From a bacterium (GTDB lineage Bacteria > Pseudomonadota > Alphaproteobacteria > Caulobacterales > Caulobacteraceae): 64,000 bases of DNA. Below, in pieces: positions 36,608-45,035 of the stretch (positions are counted from its first letter, which is position 1; every line of letters begins with the position of its first letter). The notes beneath the pieces were generated by a model that had not been told where the DNA came from, made no database searches, and saw nothing but the letters and a program-made list of their open reading frames with translations. Both the position numbers and the translations under genes were made by a program. Where the stretch lies: the NCBI GenBank assembly GCA_030824495.1, contig JAVBXP010000033.1, forward strand, positions 31,084 through 95,083. Reading direction: 5' to 3'.

Positions 36608-37660
36608 GTGAGCAAGTCCCCGATCATTTCTATCGACGCCATGGGTGGCGACAACGGACCGTCCGTTGTGGTCCCCGGCGTTGTCCTGGCCGCGGCGGAA
36701 GCGCCTGGTCTTCGCTTTATGCTGCACGGGGACGAGGCGGCGATCTCGGCCGAACTCGCCAAGCATCCTGTGCTCAAGGACCGAGTCGAGATCAGGCACG
36801 CCGACCGGGTCGTGGCCATGGACGAGAAACCGGCCCAGGCGTTGCGTCGCGGCAAGGGCACCTCGATGTGGGCGACCCTGGAAGCGGTGAAGAGCGGTGA
36901 CGCATCGGCGGCTGTCTCTGCCGGCAACACCGGCGCCTTGATGGCGATCTCGCTGCTGATCCTGCGCATGAGCGTGGATGTTGATCGGCCGTGCCTGGTT
37001 GTGGGCTGGCCGGGGGTGCGGGGCACCACGACGGTGCTCGACGTCGGCGCGAACGTCGATTGCGACGCCGAGCGACTGGTTGAGTTCGCAATCCTTGGCG
37101 AGGCCTTCCACAGGGCCGCGCATGGCGTGGCCAAGCCGACCGTCGGCCTGCTCAACGTGGGGTCCGAAGACATGAAGGGCCATGAAGAGGTCCGTCAGGC
37201 CCATGCCATCCTGCGCGGCGGCCAGTTCGACCTGGATTACCGGGGTTTCGTGGAAGGCGACGAGCTCTTCCAGAACAAGGTCGATGTGGTCGTCACCGAC
37301 GGCTTCACCGGCAATGTCGCGCTCAAGACCGCTGAAGGCGCGGCGAAATACATCGGCGGCGAGTTGAAGAGCGCGCTGCTGAGTTCACCGATCTCCAAGC
37401 TCGGCGCGCTGCTCGCCAGATCCGGCCTTCGGAAATTCCAAGAGAAATTGAGCCCCGACGCCGCCGCGCCCTTGCTCGGCCTCAATGGCGTGGTGGTGAA
37501 GAGCCATGGCGGCGCCTCGGCCCGGGATTTCGCCGCCGCGATCCGCATGGCGTCGAAGTTGGCGCAAAGCGACTTCGCAGCGGAGATCGAACGGAATATG
37601 ACGCGGCTTACCGCCGCGGTGGCCGAACATCAGCCGCCGGCCGTGGATGGAGCCGCCTGA
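36608..37660 (+). CDS. plsX: Phosphate acyltransferase PlsX
   Basis: PlsX makes acyl-phosphate from acyl-ACP for phospholipid synthesis. The 350-residue protein has SIDAMGGDNGPSVVVPGVVL, SAGNTGALMAISLLILRM, LLNVGSEDMKGHEEVRQAHA and VVVTDGFTGNVALKTAEGAA. The start is GTG 36608. The fabH GTG directly follows its stop, so the pair is coupled. Confidence 0.96.
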   Translation: MSKSPIISIDAMGGDNGPSVVVPGVVLAAAEAPGLRFMLHGDEAAISAELAKHPVLKDRVEIRHADRVVAMDEKPAQALRRGKGTSMWATLEAVKSGDASAAVSAGNTGALMAISLLILRMSVDVDRPCLVVGWPGVRGTTTVLDVGANVDCDAERLVEFAILGEAFHRAAHGVAKPTVGLLNVGSEDMKGHEEVRQAHAILRGGQFDLDYRGFVEGDELFQNKVDVVVTDGFTGNVALKTAEGAAKYIGGELKSALLSSPISKLGALLARSGLRKFQEKLSPDAAAPLLGLNGVVVKSHGGASARDFAAAIRMASKLAQSDFAAEIERNMTRLTAAVAEHQPPAVDGAA

Positions 37661-38641
37661 GTGACGAAAGTTCTGCGTAGTGTTGTGACTGGCGTCGGGG
37701 GCTATCTGCCCGACGAGATCGTCACCAATGACGACTTGGCCAAGGTGGTGGACACCACTGATGAGTGGATCGTTGAACGCACCGGCATCCGCCAGCGCCA
37801 TCGCGCGGCGGAAGGCCAGCCGGTTTCCGACCTGGCCGTCGAGGCCGCGCGGCGCGCGCTCGCCGCCGCCGGCAAGACGCCGGCCGATGTCGATCTGATC
37901 ATTGTCGGGACCACGACGCCGGACCTGACCTTCCCGGCCACGGCGACCATCGTGCAGCGCAAGCTCGGATGCCCGATCGGTATCGCCTTTGACGTCCAGG
38001 CGGTGTGCTCTGGCTTTGTCTATGCGCTGTCTACCGCTGACGGGTTCGTCGCCCGGGGGCGTTCGAAGTGCGCCCTGGTCATCGGGGCCGAGACCATGAC
38101 GCGGTTGATGGACTGGACCGACCGGGGCACCTGCGTGCTGTTCGGCGACGGGGCCGGCGCTGTCGTGCTCGAGCCCGGCGAAGGCGATGGGACTACCGCC
38201 GATCGCGGCCTGCTCGGCTTCGCCCTGCGCGCGGATGGGACCAAACAAGACCTGCTGTATGTCGACGGCGGCGTTTCGACGACGGGACAGATCGGTCACC
38301 TGCGGATGCAGGGCAATCAGGTCTTCCGCCATGCGGTCGTAAACATTTCCGAGGCGATCGTCGCTGCGGCCGCCGACGCCGGCGTTGCGGTGGCGGACGT
38401 CGACTGGTTTATCCCACACCAGGCTAACCAGCGTATTCTCGAGGGCGTGGCCCGCCGGGTGGGCATTCACGAGTCGAAGGTCATCTCCACGGTGGCCGAG
38501 CACGCCAACACCTCGGCGGCCTCTATTCCACTGGCCTTGGCCAAAGGCGTCGAGGATGGGCGCATCAAGCCGGGCCAGATGCTGCTGCTCGAAGCCATGG
38601 GCGGCGGTTTGACCTGGGGGGCGTGCGTTATTCGCCTATAG
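37661..38641 (+). CDS. fabH: 3-oxoacyl-ACP synthase III
   Basis: FabH condenses acetyl-CoA with malonyl-ACP to begin fatty-acid synthesis. The 326-residue thiolase-fold enzyme has the Cys-His-Asn triad: DVQAVCSGFVYALSTADGF (Cys), DWFIPHQANQRILEGVARR (His) and EHANTSAASIPLAL (Asn). The GTG start follows the plsX TGA without a gap. Confidence 0.96.
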   Translation: MTKVLRSVVTGVGGYLPDEIVTNDDLAKVVDTTDEWIVERTGIRQRHRAAEGQPVSDLAVEAARRALAAAGKTPADVDLIIVGTTTPDLTFPATATIVQRKLGCPIGIAFDVQAVCSGFVYALSTADGFVARGRSKCALVIGAETMTRLMDWTDRGTCVLFGDGAGAVVLEPGEGDGTTADRGLLGFALRADGTKQDLLYVDGGVSTTGQIGHLRMQGNQVFRHAVVNISEAIVAAAADAGVAVADVDWFIPHQANQRILEGVARRVGIHESKVISTVAEHANTSAASIPLALAKGVEDGRIKPGQMLLLEAMGGGLTWGACVIRL

Positions 38642-38806
38642 CTCACGCAACGTGAGGCCTGTTGCGCTTGCGTCTTGCCCTCAAGGGCGCGAGGTTGGCG
38701 CTTTAGACAACGAATCCCTTGAAGTCTTTGACCTGATGCGACAATCAGATCATGACGACATGTCGATCTCTTCAGTAACGGTGTTTTTTCCGGGGTAGGG
38801 GCGTTC

Positions 38807-39109
38807 ATGAAAGGCGCGACAGTTACGCGAGCCGATCTGTGTGAGGCGGTTCACGAGGAAGTGGGCCTGACCCGCCAGGACTGCTCGGAATTAGTCGAGC
38901 GGACCCTGGAGCTGATGGCTCAGGCCCTGGAGAAGGGTGAGCAGGTGAAGCTTTCCGGATTCGGCGTGTTCCAAGTGCGGGCGAAGCGCGCGCGCATGGG
39001 CCGCAATCCTAAGACTGGGGAACCTGCCGCGATCGAGCCGCGCCGGGTGATTGGCTTTCGCGCCTCCCAGGTCATGAAGGCGCGGGTGGACCGCGCCCTC
39101 GCTAAGTGA
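38807..39109 (+). CDS. ihfA: Integration host factor subunit alpha
   Basis: IHF bends DNA in recombination, replication and transcription. The 100-residue HU-fold protein has VTRADLCEAVHEEVGLTRQD, the core LSGFGVFQVRAKRARMGRNP with KTGE, and RRVIGFRASQVMKARV. RMGRNPKTGE is the DNA-intercalating arm. The ATG at 38807 lies 165 bases after fabH, leaving room for its own promoter. The merR gene follows 13 bases downstream. Confidence 0.95.
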   Translation: MKGATVTRADLCEAVHEEVGLTRQDCSELVERTLELMAQALEKGEQVKLSGFGVFQVRAKRARMGRNPKTGEPAAIEPRRVIGFRASQVMKARVDRALAK

Positions 39110-39122
39110 GGAAGGCGGCCTC

Positions 39123-39536
39123 GTGGCCAAAGGTCCTGAAGCATTTCGGACCATCTCGGAAGCAGCCGACGAGCTGAACGTGCCGCAGCACGTGCTGCGG
39201 TTCTGGGAGACGAAGTTCTCCTTCATTCGACCGATGAAGCGGGCCGGCGGACGCAGGTTCTACCGTCCGCAGGATATCGTCGTGCTGCGCGGCGTTCGCA
39301 CGCTGCTGCATGACGCAGGCTACACCATCAAGGGCGTGCAGAAGCTGCACAAGGACCAGGGGCTCAAGCGCCTGCTGGCGGCCGCTGACGGCGACGTCGG
39401 GCCTCGTCCTGAGGGCTTGGCGATCGACCTTGCGAATCGGGACCTCACGGAGGAGGGGCGCGAGCGCCTGCTCTTCGCGCTGGAAGACCTCCAGGTGGCC
39501 AAGCGTCGCCTGGACACGTTGCTCGATAAGGGCTGA
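39123..39536 (+). CDS. MerR-family transcriptional regulator
   Basis: A 137-residue protein with an N-terminal MerR helix-turn-helix (ISEAADELNVPQHVLRFWET, GGRRFYRPQDIVVLRGVRTL, TIKGVQKLHKDQGLKRLL), then a short coiled-coil-like tail (RERLLFALEDLQVAKRRLDT). There are no metal-binding cysteines. This regulator directly follows ihfA across alphaproteobacteria, and its targets are unknown. The GTG start at 39123 is the only sensible one. Confidence 0.92.
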   Translation: MAKGPEAFRTISEAADELNVPQHVLRFWETKFSFIRPMKRAGGRRFYRPQDIVVLRGVRTLLHDAGYTIKGVQKLHKDQGLKRLLAAADGDVGPRPEGLAIDLANRDLTEEGRERLLFALEDLQVAKRRLDTLLDKG

Positions 39537-39834
39537 GGGCCTCGCTGGCTTGGGCTGCGGCGTTCGGTCGGGTGCGCTCTGCGAGAGGATTCGCTGCGAA
39601 GGTGGTTCGACCCGCAGGCGTCGGCCCAAATCCGTGCGAAATCCGTGAGGCCCAACTCGTGACAGAGGTCGCCAGACTTCATCCCCAGGGAAATCGAGGC
39701 CAGGCCTGTCGCCGGGAATAGGTGCAATCGGCAGGCCATCAGGCCCCAAAACCGCCTGTGAACAAGGCGAACGCCTGATCTGGCGCCAGGGCGACGGTGA
39801 CGGTTTCCTGGATCGGTGTGATGCTGTCGGCCAT
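39537..39834 (-). pseudogene. SRPBCC/AHSA1-type protein, degraded by nonsense, frameshift and 3' truncation
   Basis: Reading on the minus strand, ATG 39834 follows AAGGAAGGTGTGAGGTG and encodes MADSITPIQETVTVALAPDQ then AFALFTGGFGA, a typical AHSA1/SRPBCC N-terminus. It meets TGA at 39741-39739, exactly where the family has the first W of W-W-P. In another frame (39653 to about 39537) the similarity resumes as GPHGFRTDLGRRLRVEPPSQ and SAPDRTPQPKPARPS, the next conserved block. The similarity ends at the stop of merR, so the C-terminal third is missing. Family membership is from remembered family patterns, not a search. This fills most of the 370-bp gap before tRNA-Pro. Confidence 0.72.
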
Positions 39835-39861
39835 CACCTCACACCTTCCTTGAAATTCAGC

Positions 39862-39889
39862 TTGCCCGCCGGGCGCAAGCGGTTAGAAG
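39862..39889 (+). promoter_or_regulatory. Candidate promoter of tRNA-Pro(GGG)
   Basis: TTGCCC (39862-39867), 16 bases, TAGAAG (39884-39889), ending 17 bases before the tRNA. The other tRNA genes here have similar TTGC-type -35 boxes. Confidence 0.4.
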
Positions 39890-39906
39890 GGCCGCCTTGC
39901 CGATGT

Positions 39907-39983
<77 letters not shown>

Positions 39984-40048
39984 TCGGCGGATTTCCCCAA
40001 AAAATGAAAACGACCAGGCCGGGGAGACCGGCTGGGGCCGGGCTTGGC

Positions 40049-40249
40049 CTACTGGCGGCCGCGGTTCATCCACGAGATAAGCGGCAGGATCGGTATGCCC
40101 CAGGCGAGTCCACCAATGCCGTAAAAGGCCAACTGGGCGGCCCAGTGATCTGGAAGCCGCTCACCGATCGTCGTCAGGGCCCAGGCGTAGGCGCCCAGGA
40201 AGACGACGATACCAATACCACCAATGAATTTCCGGACGCGCGCGCTCAT
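40049..40249 (-). CDS. DUF2842 small membrane protein
   Basis: A 66-residue protein with two predicted membrane helices ([20 protein letters not shown] and [20 protein letters not shown]), ending in W-M-N-R-G. It matches DUF2842, a short alphaproteobacterial family of unknown function. The start is ATG 40249. It is followed on the same strand, upstream in transcription, by the GlsB-like gene. Confidence 0.8.
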   Translation of the reverse strand: MSARVRKFIGGIGIVVFLGAYAWALTTIGERLPDHWAAQLAFYGIGGLAWGIPILPLISWMNRGRQ

Positions 40250-40292
40250 GCCCCCAGCCTATAGGAGCGCAAGCGCGCGCCGTCACTAGACG

Positions 40293-40541
40293 CTAGCGTC
40301 GCTTCATCATCCCGAGCAGGAAGAGCAGCAGGATCGCGCCAAGCGTGGCGATAATGAAGCTACCGATCCAGCCGCCGAAATTGATGCCCAGCAGGCCAGC
40401 AAGAAAGCCGCCGAGAAGGGCTCCGACAACGCCGACAATCAGATTGGTAAGTAGACCCTGGTCGCGTTTCATCACCTTTTCAGCGACGAAACCGGCGGCT
40501 ATGCCGATGACGATCCAGCCAATTATTCCTACACCTTGCAT
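40293..40541 (-). CDS. GlsB/YeaQ/YmgE-family stress-response membrane protein
   Basis: An 82-residue, very hydrophobic protein with three membrane helices (GIIGWIVIGIAAGFVAEKVM, LIVGVVGALLGGFLAGLLGI, FIIATLGAILLLFLLGMM). The GWIVIG, GxxGA and L-G motifs are those of the transglycosylase-associated family, often induced by stress. The ATG at 40541 has GAGGG about seven bases upstream. It lies divergent from ctaA, with 139 bases between. Confidence 0.87.
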   Translation of the reverse strand: MQGVGIIGWIVIGIAAGFVAEKVMKRDQGLLTNLIVGVVGALLGGFLAGLLGINFGGWIGSFIIATLGAILLLFLLGMMKRR

Positions 40542-40680
40542 TGGGCAGCCCTCTGGTTGATCCCACTAACGAAATGCAATCAAGCTTAACCGGTTCCGTT
40601 CTTTCCCGGCATGGACCTCACGGCCGATCTCCGATAGCGGATCGCCGTAAGAACGCCCTGAAGAGTGCCCATTCAGAGTC

Positions 40681-41712
40681 ATGACCTCGTTCCTTCGTTC
40701 AGATCGGTCTCGCCCGGTCGCGGTTTGGTTGTTCGTTGTCGCCGCTTTCGTGCTGGCCATGATCGTGGTGGGAGGCGCGACGCGCCTGACCGACTCCGGT
40801 CTTTCGATCACCGAGTGGAAGCCCGTCACCGGCGCTTTGCCGCCGATGTCGGCCCAGGACTGGAACGATGAGTTCGCGCTCTACAAGGAAATCCCCCAGT
40901 ACGCGCAACTGAACCACGGCATGAGCCTGGAGCAGTTCAAGGCCATCTACTGGTGGGAGTGGAGCCACCGGTTGCTCGGCCGGCTCGTTGGGGCCGTTTT
41001 CGCCTTGCCCTTCGCCTATTTCCTGATCCGGCGGGAGATCCCGCGGCGGCTGATCGCCCGGTGTGTGGGCCTGTTCGCCTTGGGCGGTCTGCAAGGGGCC
41101 GTCGGCTGGTGGATGGTCGCCAGCGGGCTCTCTGAACGCGTCTCGGTGGCCCCTGAGCGGCTGATGGTCCACCTGGGCCTGGCGTTCGCTCTGCTGGGCG
41201 CGCTGGTGTGGACCGCTCTGGACGCCTGGAACGGGGCTGCGCGCCAGGCCCTGCCAAGCCCTTGGTCGCGTGGCGCATTGGCGCTGGTCGGCCTGATCTT
41301 CTTCCAGATCCTGCTAGGCGCCCTGGTGGCGGGGACCGACGCCGGCTTTGTCTACAACGATTGGCCGCTGATGAACGGCTCACTGATCCCCAAGGATTAT
41401 GCGGGCGCGAACCTCTGGGCGACGATCGCCCACAGCCAAGGGGCGGTCCAGCTGCACCATCGGCTGGGCGCCTATCTGTTGACCCTGATCGCCATCGCGA
41501 TGATCTGGGCGGCGAGCCGCTCGCGCTATCTGACCTTCGACACGCGGATGCTGGCGATCATAGTCGGCGGCTCCATCGTCCTGCAAGCGATCCTGGGCGT
41601 CATCACGTTGATCTTCGGCGTACCGATCTGGCTGGGCATGGCCCACCAGATCGCAGCCGCCATCGTGCTGTCGCTGGCGGTCGCCCTGGCCTGGCGGGCG
41701 CGAAGGCCGTAG
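40681..41712 (+). CDS. ctaA: Haem A synthase (CtaA/COX15)
   Basis: CtaA oxidises the haem O methyl group to formyl, making haem A for cytochrome c oxidase. The 343-residue protein has eight membrane helices in two four-helix halves. Conserved haem-ligand histidines are in [58 protein letters not shown] and [38 protein letters not shown] marks the type 2 (mitochondrial-like) group. Its stop directly abuts that of the convergent kinase gene (TAGCTA). Confidence 0.95.
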   Translation: MTSFLRSDRSRPVAVWLFVVAAFVLAMIVVGGATRLTDSGLSITEWKPVTGALPPMSAQDWNDEFALYKEIPQYAQLNHGMSLEQFKAIYWWEWSHRLLGRLVGAVFALPFAYFLIRREIPRRLIARCVGLFALGGLQGAVGWWMVASGLSERVSVAPERLMVHLGLAFALLGALVWTALDAWNGAARQALPSPWSRGALALVGLIFFQILLGALVAGTDAGFVYNDWPLMNGSLIPKDYAGANLWATIAHSQGAVQLHHRLGAYLLTLIAIAMIWAASRSRYLTFDTRMLAIIVGGSIVLQAILGVITLIFGVPIWLGMAHQIAAAIVLSLAVALAWRARRP

Positions 41713-42345
41713 CTATCGGGCGGCAAGGCGCTCGCAGGCGGTTGGAGCAGGGGCTGGGCTATCCAAGCGGCGGCGAATGAGATCGGCGCACTGCGTCGGG
41801 CTCAAGACGCCGGTATCAACTTCGAGATCGTAGACGCCAGGCCGGTGCACGGCGTCTTGCCACAGCCGGACCGGGGCGGGGACTGGATCATCGGGCGAGC
41901 CGGTTGCGTACTGGCCTTCGCGTCCAATCTGTCCGGCGTCGCGTCGCTGCATGATCACCTCGATAGGGCAACGCACGCCCACCATCAGCACGGGCAGTCC
42001 GAGAAGTCGTTCGGCGCAGTCCTGCAGAATGGCGGGCGAGGATGGCTCCACATCATAGTGGCCAACATCGACGACCACGTTCAGGCCTTGGCGGCTGTGA
42101 GCGGCGATGGAGTCGTAGAGGGCGGCGTAGAGGCGGGGCAGGAGTGCGGCGACTTCCGGTCGCTCGGCCAGCGGGCGCAGGCCAACGCCGGGCTGCAGCC
42201 GTCTCGGCGCCACGTGCCTGGCATGTACATCCACCCCGAGGTTCATCCAGAGACCGTCGAAGGTGTCCTGGATGACCGCGACGATGCTCGACTTGCCCGA
42301 TCTAGGCGCGCCGTTCAGCACGATGACCTGGCCCGGCGGCGTCAT
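41713..42345 (-). CDS. P-loop kinase of the chloramphenicol phosphotransferase-like family
   Basis: A 210-residue protein. The N-terminal Walker A is VIVLNGAPRSGKSSIVAVI, followed by DGLWMNLGVDVHARHVAP, VVVDVGHYDV and VGVRCPIEVIMQRRDAGQIG, the CPT/AAA-kinase pattern. The Streptomyces enzyme phosphorylates chloramphenicol, but chromosomal relatives have unknown substrates. The ATG at 42345 overlaps the stop of the upstream phosphatase gene (ATGA), so the two are co-translated. The real partner may be a phosphorylated metabolite. Confidence 0.8.
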   Translation of the reverse strand: MTPPGQVIVLNGAPRSGKSSIVAVIQDTFDGLWMNLGVDVHARHVAPRRLQPGVGLRPLAERPEVAALLPRLYAALYDSIAAHSRQGLNVVVDVGHYDVEPSSPAILQDCAERLLGLPVLMVGVRCPIEVIMQRRDAGQIGREGQYATGSPDDPVPAPVRLWQDAVHRPGVYDLEVDTGVLSPTQCADLIRRRLDSPAPAPTACERLAAR

Positions 42346-43778
42346 GCCTGGAACGCCGCCCACGGGCCGGTGATCGCCAGGGTGCAACCCGGGCTGTAGA
42401 TGTTCACGAACAGGGTCGAGCCGTCGGGCGAGAAGCAGGCGCCGGCCAACTCGGACGTGCCGCGGGTCTTGGCGCCTTCCAGCATCTGGGCGTTGCGACC
42501 AAGCGTGTAGGTTTGCCCCTGCGGCGTGACGCCGCGCAGATAGTTTGTGCCGCCGATCTTGTCCTCGCAGGCCACGATATGGCCCCAGGGCGCGATGGCG
42601 ATGTTGTCGGCCATTTCCATGAAGCGGATATCGGTCGGCTCGACAAAGAGCTGCAGGCGGCCAGGTTCATCTGCCTCGCCAGGCTCACCCTCGTGCTGGC
42701 TCGGGACATAGCGCATCACCTGACCGTGGAACTTCGGGCCGCCGCTTGTGCAGGTGAAGTAGAGCTCGTCCTTGCCGAAGAAGATGCCTTCCCCGCGGGC
42801 AAACCAGGACGCGCCGGCGGCCTTGCCCCGTTGGCGCAGGTCGTTGTTCGGGTTGTCGACGCCGTCGAGATCGATCCAACGGACGCTCTTCCAGTCGCCC
42901 TGTTTCCAGGAAAACTCGTCCCAATTGCGCGGATCGCCGCCGTCGATGACGGCGAGCGCCTGGAGCCGGCCGCCCTCATGCAGGCGGCGGCGATTGTTGG
43001 GAAGGAAGCGGTAGAAGAGGCCCTTACCGTCGATCTCGTCCTCGGTCATGTAGATGGCCCCGGTGCGCGGATCCACGGCGCAGGCCTCGTGCTTGAAGCG
43101 GCCCATGGCGGTGAGCGGCGCCGGATCGGCCAGGCCGCGGAGGCGGGAAGGGACCTCGAACACCCAGCCATGGTCCTTGCGGCTGGTCTGATCGGCCTTG
43201 GTCACCGTCTCTTCGCAGGTCAGCCAGGAGTTCCACGGAGTGACGCCGCCGGCGCAGTTCACCGCGGTCCCGGCGAGGCTGAGGTGCTGGGCCTTCAGTT
43301 CGCGGGTCTTGAGATCGTAGATCAGGGTCGAGGTTCCGCCGCCGAGCGGCAGGCCGGCCAGGTCGGTGTCGTAGAGCCGGTCGGCGGCGACCTTGGGCGC
43401 CAGCAGCCGATCGGCGCCGTAGGCGGTGATCTGGAGGTCGCGAGGCGGCGGGCTGATTTCATGGTTGCGGACGAGGGCGACGCGGCCCCGGCCGGCCGGG
43501 AAGCAGCCCATGCCATCCATCTTGCCCGGCGTGATCAGGCCGTCGTCCATTCGGTCGCCGGCCCGGGAGATGACTCGGTAGGAGAAGCCTTCTGAAAGAT
43601 CGAAGATTTCGGCCGGATCGCGCCGCAGCGGTCCGTAGCCGGTGACTTGGCTGGCGTAGCCGGGGTTTGAATAGCCGTCCGGCCCCGTCGTAATCTGGGC
43701 ATGGGCGAACCGCGACAGGCCTGAGAAGGCGGCCGTGGCGGCGGCGGTGCGGAGGAACTGGCGACGGGACGCGGTCAT
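42342..43778 (-). CDS. PhoX-family (DUF839) phosphatase with Tat signal
   Basis: A 478-residue exported protein. The N-terminus SRRQFLRTAAATAAFSGLSR is a twin-arginine signal. The rest matches the DUF839/PhoX beta-propeller: GCFPAGRGRVALVRNHE, NCAGGVTPWNSWLTCEETV, RFKHEACAVDPRTGAIYMTE and C-terminal ELAGACFSPDGSTLFVNIYS (the last characteristic of the family). PhoX enzymes are calcium/iron alkaline phosphatases, and some members have other roles. It is translationally coupled to a downstream P-loop kinase. Confidence 0.87.
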   Translation of the reverse strand: MTASRRQFLRTAAATAAFSGLSRFAHAQITTGPDGYSNPGYASQVTGYGPLRRDPAEIFDLSEGFSYRVISRAGDRMDDGLITPGKMDGMGCFPAGRGRVALVRNHEISPPPRDLQITAYGADRLLAPKVAADRLYDTDLAGLPLGGGTSTLIYDLKTRELKAQHLSLAGTAVNCAGGVTPWNSWLTCEETVTKADQTSRKDHGWVFEVPSRLRGLADPAPLTAMGRFKHEACAVDPRTGAIYMTEDEIDGKGLFYRFLPNNRRRLHEGGRLQALAVIDGGDPRNWDEFSWKQGDWKSVRWIDLDGVDNPNNDLRQRGKAAGASWFARGEGIFFGKDELYFTCTSGGPKFHGQVMRYVPSQHEGEPGEADEPGRLQLFVEPTDIRFMEMADNIAIAPWGHIVACEDKIGGTNYLRGVTPQGQTYTLGRNAQMLEGAKTRGTSELAGACFSPDGSTLFVNIYSPGCTLAITGPWAAFQA

Positions 43779-43842
43779 AACTCTTTCCAGCTTGGCTGTG
43801 GAACGCTGGAGAGGACCATAGAAGCCGAAGCGCCATTCTACG

Positions 43843-43858
43843 CGGTATCATAATACCG
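43843..43858. promoter_or_regulatory. Inverted repeat CGGTAT-CATA-ATACCG upstream of the PhoX-like gene
   Basis: Perfect 6-base arms with a 4-base spacer, 65 bases upstream of the phosphatase ATG and within the divergent region shared with rplM. It is a candidate operator and not a Pho-box match. Confidence 0.4.
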
Positions 43859-43914
43859 AAGTCAGGAAAGCCTTGCCGCATAACGATTTGCGGCCTGTTC
43901 GTTGTGTTTAAGTG

Positions 43915-43943
43915 TTGACAGGTCGGCTGTGGCTGCTTACTAG
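43915..43943 (+). promoter_or_regulatory. Candidate promoter of rplM-rpsI
   Basis: Consensus -35 TTGACA (43915-43920), a 17-base spacer and TACTAG (43938-43943), 52 bases before the rplM start. The -35 is perfect and the -10 is poor. Confidence 0.55.
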
Positions 43944-43994
43944 CCGCCCCTTCGTCGGGACCGTTTCGTCCCGCTAACTTACGGACCCGTTCCC

Positions 43995-44468
43995 ATGATG
44001 AAGACGACGGCTTCTTTGAAGCCCGCCGACGTCGAGAAGAAGTGGATCGTGATCGACGCAGAGAACGCCGTTGTCGGCCGTCTCGCCTCGTTCATCGCCA
44101 TGCGTCTTCGCGGCAAGCACCGCCCTGACTACACCCCGCACGTCGATTGCGGCGACTTCGTCGTCGTGATCAACGCCGACAAGGTGAAGTTCACCGGCAA
44201 GAAGCTGACCGACAAGGTGTACTACTGGCACACCGGTCACCCGGGCGGCATCAAGGAACGCACCGCGGACAAGATCCTCGGCGGCAAGTATCCGGAACGC
44301 ATCCTGGAAAAGGCCGTTGAGCGCATGCTGCCCAAGGAAAGCCCCTTGGCCCGCAAGCAAATGACCCACCTGCGTATCTACAATGTGGGTGAGCATCCGC
44401 ACCAGGCGCAGAACCCCGAAGTCATCGCGTTCGCCGACCTGAACTCCAAGAACGTGCGGAGCAAGTAA
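43995..44468 (+). CDS. rplM: 50S ribosomal protein L13
   Basis: L13 is an early-assembling large-subunit protein. The 157-residue sequence has [56 protein letters not shown] and [20 protein letters not shown], with C-terminal L-R-I-Y-N-V-G. Two adjacent ATG codons (43995, 43998) are possible starts. It is five bases from rpsI, the universal L13-S9 pair. Confidence 0.97.
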   Translation: MMKTTASLKPADVEKKWIVIDAENAVVGRLASFIAMRLRGKHRPDYTPHVDCGDFVVVINADKVKFTGKKLTDKVYYWHTGHPGGIKERTADKILGGKYPERILEKAVERMLPKESPLARKQMTHLRIYNVGEHPHQAQNPEVIAFADLNSKNVRSK

Positions 44469-44473
44469 GCCAG

Positions 44474-44944
44474 ATGTCCGAGACTCAAGGTTTCGAGGCC
44501 CTGCAAAGCCTCTCGTCCAACCCCGACGTCGCTCCGGCCGAGCCGAAGATCGACGCTCTGGGCCGCGCCTATGCGACCGGCAAGCGTAAGAACGCCATCG
44601 CTCGCGTCTGGATTAAGCCCGGCAAGGGCACGATCACGATCAACGGTCGCGATCAGGAAGTCTATTTCGCGCGTCCCGTGCTGCGCATGATGATCGCTCA
44701 GCCGCTGCAGGTCACCGACCGCCTCGGCCAGTTCGACGTCATCGTCACGGTCGAAGGTTCGGGCCTGTCGGGCCAAGCCGGCGCGATCCGTCACGGCCTG
44801 TCCAAGGCTCTCACCTACTACGAACCGGCCCTGCGCCCGGTCCTGAAGCCGCACGGCTTCCTGACCCGCGACAGCCGCGTCGTTGAACGTAAGAAGTACG
44901 GCAAGGCGAAAGCCCGACGCAGCTTCCAGTTCTCGAAGCGCTAA
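44474..44944 (+). CDS. rpsI: 30S ribosomal protein S9
   Basis: S9 contacts the P-site tRNA through its C-terminal tail. The 156-residue protein has an alphaproteobacterial N-terminal extension of about 30 residues, then [39 protein letters not shown] and the basic ending [20 protein letters not shown] with terminal S-K-R. It is the second gene of the rplM-rpsI unit and is followed by a terminator. Confidence 0.97.
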   Translation: MSETQGFEALQSLSSNPDVAPAEPKIDALGRAYATGKRKNAIARVWIKPGKGTITINGRDQEVYFARPVLRMMIAQPLQVTDRLGQFDVIVTVEGSGLSGQAGAIRHGLSKALTYYEPALRPVLKPHGFLTRDSRVVERKKYGKAKARRSFQFSKR

Positions 44945-44970
44945 CCCGCTTACGCGAACTCGCGTTTGGA

Positions 44971-45003
44971 GGGGCGCTTCGGGCAACCGAAGCGCCCTTT
45001 CTC
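44971..45003 (+). terminator. Rho-independent terminator of rplM-rpsI
   Basis: An 11-bp stem (44972-44982 with 44987-44997), loop GCAA, followed by TTTCT, 27 bases after the rpsI stop. A GNRA tetraloop closes the stem. Confidence 0.88.
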
Positions 45004-45035
45004 ATATCCGGCCGACAGTTTTCAGGACCCGCACC

